From positions 319,665 through 383,664 of the forward strand of contig NZ_KB889664.1 in assembly GCF_000372745.1 (NCBI RefSeq): a DNA stretch of 64,000 nucleotides, in the 5' to 3' direction. The notes under the pieces were generated by a model. It saw only the letters and a program-made list of their open reading frames with translations. It did not search any database and was not told the DNA's origin. Origin of the DNA: Embleya scabrispora DSM 41855 (GTDB lineage: Bacteria > Actinomycetota > Actinomycetes > Streptomycetales > Streptomycetaceae). Below are positions 56,564-64,000 of the stretch, one piece after another. The position numbers and the translations under genes are program-made. Numbering within the stretch: the first letter of the stretch is position 1; every line of letters begins with the position of its first letter.

Positions 56564-57823
56564 CTATCTCCCGGGCGCTGCGGCCGCTCCTTGGGCCCAC
56601 TGCGACCGCAGCGTGGCCAGGGCGCGGTGGAAGCCGGGGAAGGTCTTGCGTACGCACTCCGGGTTGTCCAACTTCAGCCCCGGGGTCAGCAGTCCGGTGA
56701 TGCTGAAGCTCATGGCGATGCGGTGGTCGTCGCGGCAGTCGATGACCACCGGGCGCGGTGGCGCGGGCGAGACCTCGATCCAGTCCCGGCCTTCGGTGAC
56801 CGGGACGCCAAGCCTGCGCAGGTTCTCGGCGCAGGCGTCCAGTCGGTCCGATTCCTTGACCCGGGTGTTGTACACGTCGGTGATGCGTACCGGCCCCTCG
56901 GCGAACGGCGCGATGGCGGCCAGCGTGGGCATGGTGTCGGAGATGTCGCGCATGTTCACCTCGATCCCGCGCAGTCGGCCGGTGCCGGCCACGGTGATCG
57001 AGTCCTCGCCGATCTCCGCGTGGGCGCCCATCAGGCCGAGCACGCGCACGAAGTCGGTGTCGCCTTGCCGCGATCCGGCCCCCAGTCCGGGGACGGTGAC
57101 CCGGTTGCCGGTCAGCGCCGCCGCGGCGAAGAAGTAGCTGCTGGTGGAGGCGTCGGGCTCGATGGTGTGGGTGCGTGCCGTGTAGCCGGTGGGGGCGATG
57201 TCGAAGTGGGCGCCCTCGCGGTGGACGGTGGCGCCGAACTCCCGCATGAGCGCGATCGTCATGTCCACGTACGGCTCGGACACCAGGTCGGTGACGGTCA
57301 CGCGCAGTCCATCGCGCGTCAGCGGCCCGACCATCAGGACCGCGGTCAGGAACTGGGACGAGAGCCCCGCGTCCATGGTGATGCCGCCGCCCTCGATGCC
57401 GTCCGACGTGACGGCGATGGGCAGGTGGCCGTCCGCCCCGAGATGGCGGACACGGGCGCCCAGTGCGCGCAGCGCCGTCACGAGCGGGGCGACCGGGCGG
57501 CGGCGCATCTGCTCGGACGCGTCGAAGTGGCAGGTCCCGTGTCCGGTGGCGGCCAATGCCGGGAGGAAGCGGGCGGCGGTGCCCGCGTCGCGGCAGAAGA
57601 CCCGGGCCTCGCGGGCGGAAGGCCCGGACACTCGCCCGAGGACGGACCATTCCTCCGCGGACCGGTGCACCGGGTAACCCAGCGCGCCCAGTCCTTCGGC
57701 GAATGCTTCCGTGTCGTCGGAGACCAGCGGGTGTCGGAGCGTGGACAAGCCGTCCGCGCAGGCACTGAGAAACAGCGCGCGGGCAGTGGTGGACTTCGAC
57801 CCGGGAACGCGGACTGTGGCCAC
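56564..57823 (-). CDS. aroA: 3-phosphoshikimate 1-carboxyvinyltransferase (EPSP synthase)
   Basis: An enzyme of 419 residues that joins shikimate 3-phosphate and phosphoenolpyruvate. It starts with the substrate-binding VRVPGSKSTTARALFLSACA, and has RDAGTAARFLPALAATGHGT, GLSSQFLTAVLMVGPLTRDG and the end motif CRDDHRIAMSFSITG. The GTG at 57823 has GGAGA upstream. No other aromatic pathway genes are adjacent, so this may be an accessory copy besides the housekeeping aroA (inference). Confidence 0.9.
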   Translation of the reverse strand: MATVRVPGSKSTTARALFLSACADGLSTLRHPLVSDDTEAFAEGLGALGYPVHRSAEEWSVLGRVSGPSAREARVFCRDAGTAARFLPALAATGHGTCHFDASEQMRRRPVAPLVTALRALGARVRHLGADGHLPIAVTSDGIEGGGITMDAGLSSQFLTAVLMVGPLTRDGLRVTVTDLVSEPYVDMTIALMREFGATVHREGAHFDIAPTGYTARTHTIEPDASTSSYFFAAAALTGNRVTVPGLGAGSRQGDTDFVRVLGLMGAHAEIGEDSITVAGTGRLRGIEVNMRDISDTMPTLAAIAPFAEGPVRITDVYNTRVKESDRLDACAENLRRLGVPVTEGRDWIEVSPAPPRPVVIDCRDDHRIAMSFSITGLLTPGLKLDNPECVRKTFPGFHRALATLRSQWAQGAAAAPGR

Positions 57824-58167
57824 AGATCTCCATCACGGTAAACGGCGCAGCGGCGGGAGCACGGACGGCAGCGCACCTGAGCCGCTCCGCACCAACCGAT
57901 CCTGCCAGGGCCACAGATCCCCGAACAACGGGTTTTGCCCGGCGGGAGGCAGGCGTGAATGGGCCGGAGTGCGGGCGTCCTTCACGATGGGCGCGCATCG
58001 GGGAGGGGCGCGAGACAGCGGAGCAGAGAGGTATTGGGGATGCCGGTCTTGGTGGTGATCTCGCCGTAGCCGGCGCCTTGTTCCTTGAGAAGCCGGGTGT
58101 ACTCGACAGGCGACCCCGCAGCCGCGGGCCTCGTTGTCGGCGCTGGCGGCGCGGGCGGACGGGGGTG
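57824..58167. other. 344-base spacer holding a small gene remnant
   Basis: Most of this spacer shows nothing. The segment 58030-58113 keeps a helix-turn-helix-like peptide on the minus strand and is listed separately. Confidence 0.4.
58030..58113 (-). pseudogene. Remnant of a recombinase- or regulator-type helix-turn-helix protein
   Basis: The minus strand reads VEYTRLLKEQGAGYGEITTK followed by TGIPNTSL, similar to the C-terminal HTH of DNA invertases and related Streptomyces proteins (AxYxEIAxxTGIPKTSLHRYL). No upstream catalytic domain or start is visible, so only about 28 residues survive. It may mark an old mobile-element insertion. Confidence 0.3.
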
Positions 58168-58713
58168 TCAGTCGTTGTGTTTCAGGGACCGCCTGAGCAG
58201 AAGCGGCAGTACCAGCCAGCAGCCGACGAATCCGACCAGGACGACCGCGGCCCACAGCCACGCGTATCCCGATCCGAGCGCGACCCGCAGCAGGAGCAGC
58301 ACGGCGCAGATGACGGCTGCCGCCAACAGGGACATCCCGATGGCGATCAGCCGAGCCGTCGCGCGGACGAGTTGGGGTTTGCGCCGCAGGCCGGCGAGAG
58401 AGCGATGGATGGACACGGGGGCGATCAGGGCCGCGGTTGCCAGTGCCCCGAGAATCACCGTCACCACATACAGATCGCGGTCGAACGCGGACAGTTGCCC
58501 GAAGCGCGGAGCGAAGGCGACGGAGAACAGGAAGCCGAAGAGGATCTGCGCCCCGGTCTGGGTGACCCGCACCTCTTGGAGCATCTCGCCCCATTGGCGG
58601 TCGGCTCGCTCCCCGGGGCTTTCCCGACGGTCGAAACCGTGTTCCCGGTCCGCCTCGACTGGAGCGTCGCCGCGCTCGGATTCGCCGCGGTCCTTTCGGT
58701 CGTGGTCTCCCAT
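58168..58713 (-). CDS. DUF6328-family membrane protein
   Basis: A protein of 181 residues. A charged N-terminal region (to ~60) precedes EMLQEVRVTQTGAQILFGFL, the family signature, and four membrane segments (FSVAFAPRF region, LYVVTVILGALATAALIAPV, IAIGMSLLAAAVICAVLLLL, WLWAAVVLVGFVGCWLVLPL). Function is unknown; members are often found near stress genes. The ATG at 58713 follows GGGG; the frame opens at 58887. Confidence 0.8.
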   Translation of the reverse strand: MGDHDRKDRGESERGDAPVEADREHGFDRRESPGERADRQWGEMLQEVRVTQTGAQILFGFLFSVAFAPRFGQLSAFDRDLYVVTVILGALATAALIAPVSIHRSLAGLRRKPQLVRATARLIAIGMSLLAAAVICAVLLLLRVALGSGYAWLWAAVVLVGFVGCWLVLPLLLRRSLKHND

Positions 58714-59013
58714 GGTCACCCCTGTCGTCGGCTCGTCCGCGCTCGTCGCCCGCCGGATCCGGAACGTGCGCGCCAAGGCGCTGCCCCGCGCGTGGCCCGC
58801 GGCGCGGTGCAGGGGCACCGTCGAGCGGGCCGACGCGGCGTCGGAGAGTGGCGAGGGCCGGCGCCGGGTGGGGTCCGAGCTGCCCACGTGACTCGTTTGC
58901 CCCGTCCGGACGCGGATAGCCCTGAAGGCCCAGCGGGCGCTCCCCGTCCCGAGACGTACCCGTGCGCCGAGCCGTCGATCGAGCAGACCGGGCGAGCGGG
59001 TCGAACGGGCGGG

Positions 59014-59625
59014 TCAATCGAGTCCGTACAGCTCCAAGGTCTGGTCGAGCGCCTGTTTGATCCCGGAGATGGTCAGTCCTCGGTCGGTGCGCAGATGGTG
59101 CAGCAGGCTCGGGGCGAGTGGGGAGAGGACGAAGTCCGCGACGGTCGCGGCGTCGGCGTCCGGTCGCAGTTGGGCGATCAGCATCGCCGTGTGGATCCGC
59201 AGCGCGCGGTGGGGTGGGCTGGTGTAACGCGCGCACGGGTCGGCGATCTCCGCCGCGAGCAGCATCGCGTGCTGCTCCGCGACCCGGTCGACGAGCGCGT
59301 GCAGGAACGCGCGCAGGCGCTCGGCGGCGGGCGCGCCCGGCCCCAGCGGAGGCGGGCCGGTGAGGAAGGCCGCCTGGAAGGTCTGTTCGCGCTCGTCGAG
59401 CAGGGCGAACAGCAGGCTCGCGACGTCGCCGAAGCGGCGATAGACCGTGCCGACGCCGATGCCGGTGGCATGCGCGACCGCGTTCATGGTGAGTGCTTCG
59501 GGGCCCTGCTCGGCGACGATCCTGCCTGCGGCATCGAGGATCCGGCGACGGTTGCGGGCCGCGTCGGCCCGTTCCGGCGGGGGTCCTTCGGCCATCGGCA
59601 GATCGATACGGGGCGGGGGGTTCAT
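59014..59625 (-). CDS. TetR-family transcriptional regulator
   Basis: A regulator of 203 residues. The N-terminal helix-turn-helix runs RRRILDAAGRIVAEQGPEAL, VAHATGIGVGTVYRRFGD. The C-terminal helical domain is typical of the family. It is divergent from wrbA, and three copies of an inverted-repeat operator fill the intergenic region, one starting 13 bases before its own start codon. It most likely represses wrbA and itself and responds to a quinone or electrophile (inference). Confidence 0.88.
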   Translation of the reverse strand: MNPPPRIDLPMAEGPPPERADAARNRRRILDAAGRIVAEQGPEALTMNAVAHATGIGVGTVYRRFGDVASLLFALLDEREQTFQAAFLTGPPPLGPGAPAAERLRAFLHALVDRVAEQHAMLLAAEIADPCARYTSPPHRALRIHTAMLIAQLRPDADAATVADFVLSPLAPSLLHHLRTDRGLTISGIKQALDQTLELYGLD

Positions 59626-59637
59626 GATCGCAGCTTA

Positions 59638-59715
59638 GCGGATAGCCATCCGCTTTCGGCTTGCCAAACGGATGGCTATCCGCTTGACTCTCGAGCGAAG
59701 CGGATAGCAATCCGA
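59638..59715. promoter_or_regulatory. Three TetR operators and the wrbA promoter
   Basis: Operators: GCGGATAGCCATCCGC (59638-59653), ACGGATGGCTATCCGC (59668-59683) and GCGGATAGCAATCCGA (59700-59715), all 16-base near-palindromes with starts about 30 bases apart. TTGACT (59684-59689) is a good -35 for wrbA and sits between sites two and three; the -10 would fall within site three. This layout implies strong, possibly cooperative repression of both genes. Confidence 0.8.
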
Positions 59716-59739
59716 TTAGTCGCTGCCGGAGGTTCCGTC

Positions 59740-60348
59740 ATGACCGCCAAGATCGCCGTCATCTACTACTCGTCCACGGGCAACGTGCACCAACTCGCCC
59801 GCGCCGTCGCGGAAGGCGCCGAGAAGGCCGGGGCCGAGGTGCGCCTGCGCCGGGTGCCCGAGCTCGCGCCCGACGAGGTCGTCGACTCGGTACCGGCCTG
59901 GCGGGCGCATCTCGATGCCACTCGGGACATGGCGGTCGCAACGCTGGACGACCTGGTGTGGGCCGACGCCTACGCGTTCGGCTCGCCGACGCGGTTCGGC
60001 AACATCTCGTCGCAGCTCAAGCAGTTCATCGACACGACCAGCGGGCTGTGGCAGCAGGGCGTGTTCGTCGACAAGCCGGCGACCGGTTTCGTCAGCGCCG
60101 CGAATCTGCACGGCGGCAACGAGTCCACGCTGTTGGCGCTGTACAACACGCTGCATCACTGGGGTTCGCTGATCGTCTCGCCGGGCTACACCGACCCGGT
60201 CGTCTACGGCGCCAACGGCAACCCGTACGGCACCGCGCACGCGTCCGGCGGTGGCGAGCCCGGCGACAACATCCTGGAGGCCGCCCGCTACCAGGGCGCA
60301 CGCCTGGCGACGGTGACCCGCAGGCTCCTGGCCGGCGGGGCCTCGTAG
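59740..60348 (+). CDS. wrbA: NAD(P)H:quinone oxidoreductase, type IV (WrbA)
   Basis: A flavodoxin-like protein of 202 residues. The FMN phosphate loop is YYSSTGNVHQLARAV, and later motifs are AFGSPTRFGNISSQLKQFID and PATGFVSAANLHGGNESTLL, both typical of WrbA. It reduces quinones by two electrons and so avoids semiquinone formation. The ATG at 59740 has GGAGG ten bases upstream. It is controlled from the triple operator region shared with the divergent TetR gene. Confidence 0.93.
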   Translation: MTAKIAVIYYSSTGNVHQLARAVAEGAEKAGAEVRLRRVPELAPDEVVDSVPAWRAHLDATRDMAVATLDDLVWADAYAFGSPTRFGNISSQLKQFIDTTSGLWQQGVFVDKPATGFVSAANLHGGNESTLLALYNTLHHWGSLIVSPGYTDPVVYGANGNPYGTAHASGGGEPGDNILEAARYQGARLATVTRRLLAGGAS

Positions 60349-60527
60349 CCGCCGGGAGGTGGGCCGGTGCGTACGTTCGCCCGCCGGCGTCCCGGGTGAA
60401 GCCGCCCCCCGTCGAGCGGGTTCGGTGGGGCCCCGAATTCGGGCGGTTCGCCGTGCATGTCCGCGGCCGATGTGGACAGCCTTGGTGGAGGCGTCCGGAT
60501 GGGCGGCCACGGGAGGGAGTGTGGGCA

Positions 60528-60707
60528 ATGGGGATGAACAGGGTCACATCGGATCGTTTGGCGGAGCGCGGGGTGGCGGACTCGGAAGGTGAGGCGATGG
60601 CCCGGGCCCTGCTGTGGTTGTCGGACGCGTATCGGCGTTCCGCGCCCGCCGACGGCGATCGCCGGATGCCCTCCGGCGCGGACGGGCCGGACCCTTCGCG
60701 ACGGTGA
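60528..60707 (+). CDS. Small hypothetical protein
   Basis: A frame of 59 residues with high third-position GC, mostly alpha-helical and charged (SEGEAMARALLWLSDAYRRS). GGGAGGGAG lies upstream of the ATG at 60528, and a perfect hairpin follows the stop. I do not recognise it. The combination of ribosome site, codon bias and terminator supports a real gene. Confidence 0.45.
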   Translation: MGMNRVTSDRLAERGVADSEGEAMARALLWLSDAYRRSAPADGDRRMPSGADGPDPSRR

Positions 60708-60722
60708 CGATCACGGAAGCGC

Positions 60723-60750
60723 GAAGGCGCCGCCTCCGGGCGGCGCCTTC
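60723..60750. terminator. Perfect hairpin terminator
   Basis: Arms GAAGGCGCCGCC (60723-60734) and GGCGGCGCCTTC (60739-60750) flank a TCCG tetraloop, 16 bases after the small gene stop. Confidence 0.75.
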
Positions 60751-60915
60751 GACCACGCTCAAGCCCGCGCGAACCACACGTTGACACCATCGGCGCCCCG
60801 CTGCCGGGATCGCCCTGCGGCTCGATCCGTGGATCCCCGGCCGGGGCCCGACGCAGTTTGCGGCGTGCCCGTTCGGGTAGCCCTCGCCGACATGGCGCCG
60901 GAGGAAGGGCCGCAC

Positions 60916-61781
60916 GTGAGACGCAAGGACCGTATCGCCGAGCCGTGGGGGACACGCACGCCGTACGGACCCGGACAGCCGTGGCCGGTCAGGGTGGACA
61001 CCCACCTGGCGCAGGGCGTCACTCCGGGGGACGTGGACCGCTGGGTGCCGACCGCGTCGATCCTGCACTCCAGTGGTGACGGGATGGACATCGCCGTCAA
61101 GGACGGCCGCATGGTGGGGGTGCGCGGGCGGGCCGACGACCGGGTCAACCACGGTCGGCTGGGGCCCAAGGACCTCTTCGGCCGGCAGGCCAACGGCTCG
61201 GCCGACCGGCTGACCCGCCCGTTGGTACGTGAGGGCGGCCGGTTGGTGGAGACCGACTGGGACACCGCGATGGACCGGATCGTACGGCGAACCCGCGAAC
61301 TCCTGGACGAACAGGGCCCCAGCGCGCTGGGCTTCTACACCACCGGCCAACTCTTCGCCGAGGAGTACTACACGCTGAGCGTGATCGCCCACGCCGGCCT
61401 GGGCACCAATCACCTGGACGGCAACACCCGGCTGTGCACGGCCACGGCCGCCACCGCGCTCAAGGAATCCTTCGGCTGCGACGGCCAGCCGGGCTCCCCT
61501 TCCACTACGGCTACTGGGACACCGAAACCGGATCGGAGCCGGGCTTCGACGGCGGCCGGGCGGCCAACGAACTGACGCTGACCGACTGGGACCCCGCCTC
61601 CAAACAGCCGATCTTCAAGACCGCCGCCGCCGCGCTGCACCGGATCGGCCCCGGGCCCGCCCCCGCGCCCACGATCGGCGCCAGTGCCCCGGTCGCCCCG
61701 GACATCGACGGCACCCGGGGCGGACGCGAGGCCGAAGCCGACGAGGATCTCGGGCCGGCGTGCGAAGGGAAGCTCCCGTGA
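60916..61781 (+). pseudogene. Internally deleted molybdopterin oxidoreductase
   Basis: The first ~190 residues match the N-terminus of a large molybdopterin oxidoreductase (VDTHLAQGVTPGDVDRWVPT, ADRLTRPLVREGGRLVETDW, NHLDGNTRLCTATAATALKE). At about 61495, after CDGQPGS, sequence jumps in another frame to the extreme C-terminus of the same family (PFHYGYWDTETG, RAANELTLTDWDPASKQPIF). Some 500 residues with most cofactor-binding parts are missing. The GTG at 60916 has GGAGGAAGG upstream. The stop of the second frame overlaps the next gene (GTGA at 61778). Confidence 0.75.
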
Positions 61782-62260
61782 AGATCGCCCTCGCCCTCCA
61801 CGAACTGCATCACGACGAGCTGGACCTGGCCCGCGAACTGCTGCGGGTGGCCGAACGCCACCGGGTCGACCACGAGATCCACCACCTCGGCGGCGACCTG
61901 GCTCGCTGGTCACAACGTCACGCACGCGACATCGCGGACCTCGGCAAGCGTTTCGACCTCCACCTCGACGCCGAGCCGGTCGAGGAGACGGGCGTCGCAC
62001 ATCGCCTGCGCGAGAAGGCGGGCGAGCTGATCGGCCGCCGTCCCGACGCGAGCCTGCTGATGCTGCGCGACCTGCGCGAGGTCTACGTCAAGGCATCCGG
62101 GGTCTCGGTCGACTGGGTGATGATCGCCCAGGCCGCCCAGGGACTCAAGGACGCCGAACTGCCGGCCCTCGCCCGACGCTGCCACCCCGACACCCTGCGG
62201 CAGGTCCGCTGGGCCAACGCGAAACTCAAGGAATCCTGCACTCAGATCCTGGTCACCTGA
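61778..62260 (+). CDS. Helical companion protein of the molybdopterin oxidoreductase
   Basis: A helical protein of 160 residues (VKIALALHELHHDELDLARE, then EIHHLGGDLARWSQRHARDI), with a conserved-looking C-terminus (AQAAQGLKDAELPALARRCH, TLRQVRWANAKLKESCTQIL). Histidines and glutamates recall a ferritin-like bundle, but the metal site is not proven. I recall similar proteins beside this oxidoreductase type in actinobacteria. The GTG start overlaps the pseudogene stop, so it was translationally coupled to a gene that is now broken. Confidence 0.65.
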   Translation: MKIALALHELHHDELDLARELLRVAERHRVDHEIHHLGGDLARWSQRHARDIADLGKRFDLHLDAEPVEETGVAHRLREKAGELIGRRPDASLLMLRDLREVYVKASGVSVDWVMIAQAAQGLKDAELPALARRCHPDTLRQVRWANAKLKESCTQILVT

Positions 62261-62285
62261 TCCTCTCCGGCCCGACACGAATGGG

Positions 62286-62597
62286 GTGCGCACCGTGACC
62301 ACCAACGAGAACGAAAACGGGACCGAGGACCTCGTCGAACGCGCCTCGAGCGTGGGCGGAACACCACCCGGAATGAGCGCGAGCGACGTGCGGACCCGGA
62401 GCGAACTGGCCCGGCATCTGGGGCGCGACGTCTATCCGGCCGATCGTGAGGCACTCTTGGCGCGGTTGCGCGAGGAGGCGGCGCCCGACCACCTGGTGGA
62501 CCTCGTCGCCGGGCTGCCGACGGACGGCTTCGACTACGAGAGCGTGCAGCAACTCGCCAGGGCCTTGGGGCTGGGCACCGAGGACCATCGCACCTGA
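62286..62597 (+). CDS. DUF2795-domain protein
   Basis: A protein of 103 residues. After a low-complexity start, DVRTRSELARHLGRDVYPAD and LVDLVAGLPTDGFDYESVQQ fit the DUF2795 pattern of small actinobacterial proteins with a YPA/LP..Y motif. Function unknown. GTG at 62286 or 62295 could be the start. It lies 25 bases behind the helical companion gene, probably in the same transcript. Confidence 0.7.
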   Translation: MRTVTTNENENGTEDLVERASSVGGTPPGMSASDVRTRSELARHLGRDVYPADREALLARLREEAAPDHLVDLVAGLPTDGFDYESVQQLARALGLGTEDHRT

Positions 62598-62814
62598 GTG
62601 CCGGCGGGGTACGGCAGGGCACACCGACGAAGTGCGCGACCGCTCGTTGAGCGCAGGTCGCCGGTGCGCCTTTCACGAAACGGCGGAATCCGTCGTCCGT
62701 GGGTGGGTGGGCCTGTCAACGCCGTTCGGCTCACCCAAGATCACCTCTACCGCAGTGTCCGGACCGCTCAAACCCGTGTTCGAGCCGATCCGTGTGACGA
62801 CTTCCGGCGGGTGC

Positions 62815-62994
62815 TCACGGGCGGCCGCCGATGTCGAAGCCGGCCCGGGCCGGGGCGACGGCGGTGGCCCGTCCGATGCCCGATTCGGAACCGGTCACGA
62901 TCGCGACGCGAGGATGCTCGGCGCGGTCGGTCGGCTGCCCGGCGCCGATGGTCTCGGCACTTGCGAGGACTTGGGCGCCTTCGGTGTTCTCGAC
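62815..62994 (-). pseudogene. N-terminal stump of a short-chain dehydrogenase
   Basis: The minus strand reads AEHPRVAIVTGSESGIGRAT followed by AVAPARAGFDIG and then a stop (62815-62817). This is the first strand and glycine motif of an SDR only. Nothing downstream continues the fold and no start codon with ribosome site is clear, so it is a remnant. Confidence 0.55.
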
Positions 62995-63159
62995 GTTCCT
63001 GCAATCCCTTCGTGACCGTCGCGGGCCGACCCGGCGAATCGTCCTACCCGCTCGCGTTCACACTCCGCCGCGCCAGGCGCCGCTGTCGTGAACGGTCGGT
63101 CGACAGGACGAGAAACCGCTGCCCGCATTCGCCGTACCGACATATCGCGCGCGGGACCG

Positions 63160-63185
63160 GCCCGCCGGGTCGCGACCCGGCGGGC
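63160..63185 (-). terminator. Palindromic hairpin downstream of the STAS gene
   Basis: A perfect 26-base palindrome (13-base arms, no spacer) begins about 70 bases beyond the minus-strand STAS stop at 63256. It can fold into a GC-rich hairpin. Confidence 0.55.
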
Positions 63186-63255
63186 GCGTGACCCGGTGCC
63201 GCGCGTGCGCCCGGACGAGCGCGAGTTCTGCTCGGGCTCGTCGGCAGGTCCGGTG

Positions 63256-63597
63256 TCAACGGGTGGCCATGGTCCGGTCGAAACGGCTCGGCTCAGGAGT
63301 CGGCGTCAGTCCCGCACCGGTCGCGATTCGTCGGGTGTCGGGGTCCGATGTCCGGTAGAGCACCTGCAGGTGCAGGAGTTCCGCGCCGCGCCGCACGGCG
63401 GCCAGAACCGATGGACCGCTCTCGTCCGTGAACGTGGTGTCCCTCAGGTCCAACACCACTTCGGAACAACCCTCGCCGAGCGGGACGTTGAGGATCCGCA
63501 TCAGGCCGTTCAGGACGGCGGACGCGTTGTGGCGATCCACGCGCGCCGGCAACTCGACCACGAGTCGATCGGCGCTGTGATGGATGGTGAGTCCCAT
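63256..63597 (-). CDS. STAS-domain anti-sigma factor antagonist
   Basis: A protein of 113 residues with a STAS fold: LTIHHSADRLVVELPARVDR at the start, then EVVLDLRDTTFTDESGPSVL. The serine in TDESG occupies the usual phosphorylation position of SpoIIAA-like antagonists, which release sigma factors by binding the anti-sigma kinase. No kinase gene is adjacent; the short ATP-binding protein at 31896 is the only such gene in the window, and a link is speculative. Confidence 0.82.
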   Translation of the reverse strand: MGLTIHHSADRLVVELPARVDRHNASAVLNGLMRILNVPLGEGCSEVVLDLRDTTFTDESGPSVLAAVRRGAELLHLQVLYRTSDPDTRRIATGAGLTPTPEPSRFDRTMATR

Positions 63598-64000
63598 GAA
63601 CTGATTCCTGACGTCGAGCCATCGCTTTTTTCGTTACCGACTCGGCCGGTTCGACGGCTTGCGCATCGTGCGACGCGGCCCGCCCTTCGATAACCGGAAT
63701 CGGCTACCCCGCAATCGCGGTCCGCATGCGCGACCGGAACGGGTGCGTAGCGGCGCCGGCGACCCGAACGCGCGCCGGGCGGGTGCGGCCGGCCGACGTA
63801 CGTGTCCACCACGACGATCGGGCCCGCGTCCGGCAGGTCCCGCGGGATTGCCTGCGTGCGCAATACCTCCGTGATCGCGACCCGTGATTCCACCCTCCCG
63901 TCATCCGCCCCCGACGGGGCCGCGGCCGCGTTTCGCTACCCCGGCAAGTTTCGCTACCCCCGGACGAACAACGTCGGGGTGAGTCCGGCCGCGATCTGAA
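63598..64000. other. 403-base end of the window without a recognisable gene
   Basis: Frames on both strands are short and without family features. A direct repeat TTTCGCTACCCC occurs at 63931-63942 and 63949-63960. The spacer should contain the promoter of the STAS gene, but I cannot place it. Confidence 0.4.

Larger units (their letters stand above)
62598..63255. other. 658-base spacer holding an SDR remnant and a terminator
   Basis: Only the minus-strand SDR fragment (62815-62994) and the palindrome at 63160-63185 are recognisable. Other open frames are shadows without features. Confidence 0.5.

Noticed and set aside
63931-63960. Direct repeat TTTCGCTACCCC at the window end as an attachment site
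   Set aside because: Two short copies 18 bases apart, with no integrase or tRNA gene nearby, are not enough for an att site.

Overview
The window is high-GC actinobacterial DNA. Gene content points to the Streptomycetaceae (Streptomyces or a close relative such as Embleya or Yinghuangia): a gamma-butyrolactone receptor/synthase pair, WhiB, an HSP18 regulator with RheA-type operators, DasR-type chitinase control, sigma-B-like stress promoters, and many GTG/TTG starts with 4-bp stop/start overlaps. I saw no rRNA, tRNA, CRISPR array, complete insertion sequence or origin. The many decayed genes suggest an accessory region, perhaps a chromosome arm (inference).

Layout. 0-2 kb: end of a phenylacetyl-CoA epoxidase operon (paaC partial, paaD, paaE). 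2-9 kb: a sigma factor with a SnoaL-like tail, a secreted protein, an SDR, an orphan Imm5-like protein, a lipoprotein, a shortened YihY protein and a Tat-exported flavin oxidase. 9-22 kb: two tightly overlapping operons on either side of a TetR gene. The first encodes a tartrate dehydrogenase-type enzyme, a fluoroacetate dehalogenase-type hydrolase and an M20 peptidase. The second encodes a five-gene peptide ABC importer, an S9 peptidase and glycerate kinase. Both promoters share nearly the same box, so they look like one regulon. 22-29.5 kb: a thioredoxin reductase-like flavoprotein, an AraC regulator, an MFS exporter, VOC and WYL proteins, an Imm49-like remnant, and a GH18 chitinase behind paired DasR-type sites. 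29.5-38 kb: htpG, a truncated anti-sigma-type ATPase, a lipoprotein, a HAD phosphatase, an operon of methyltransferase, CDGSH protein and heme-oxygenase-like diiron enzyme, then hsp20 and its regulator. 38-43.5 kb: an ScbR/ScbA-type signalling pair next to a truncated exporter, a frameshifted TauD-family dioxygenase and a PGM1-like ATP-grasp ligase, which may be the remains of a natural-product cluster. 43.5-52 kb: a stress island with a DJ-1 protein, large catalase, a small hydrophobic protein, hemerythrin, a Zn-alcohol dehydrogenase, an SDR, a chimeric DUF2231/P450 pseudogene and a frameshifted whiB. 52-64 kb: DUF4262, a serine hydrolase, AraC/GyrI, an EPSP synthase, DUF6328, a TetR/WrbA pair with three operators, an internally deleted molybdopterin oxidoreductase with two intact companions, and a STAS protein.

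Starts were chosen from ribosome binding sites, overlaps and family alignments from memory. No database search was run, so family names are recognition by motif. Several frameshifts are single-base and could be sequencing errors.
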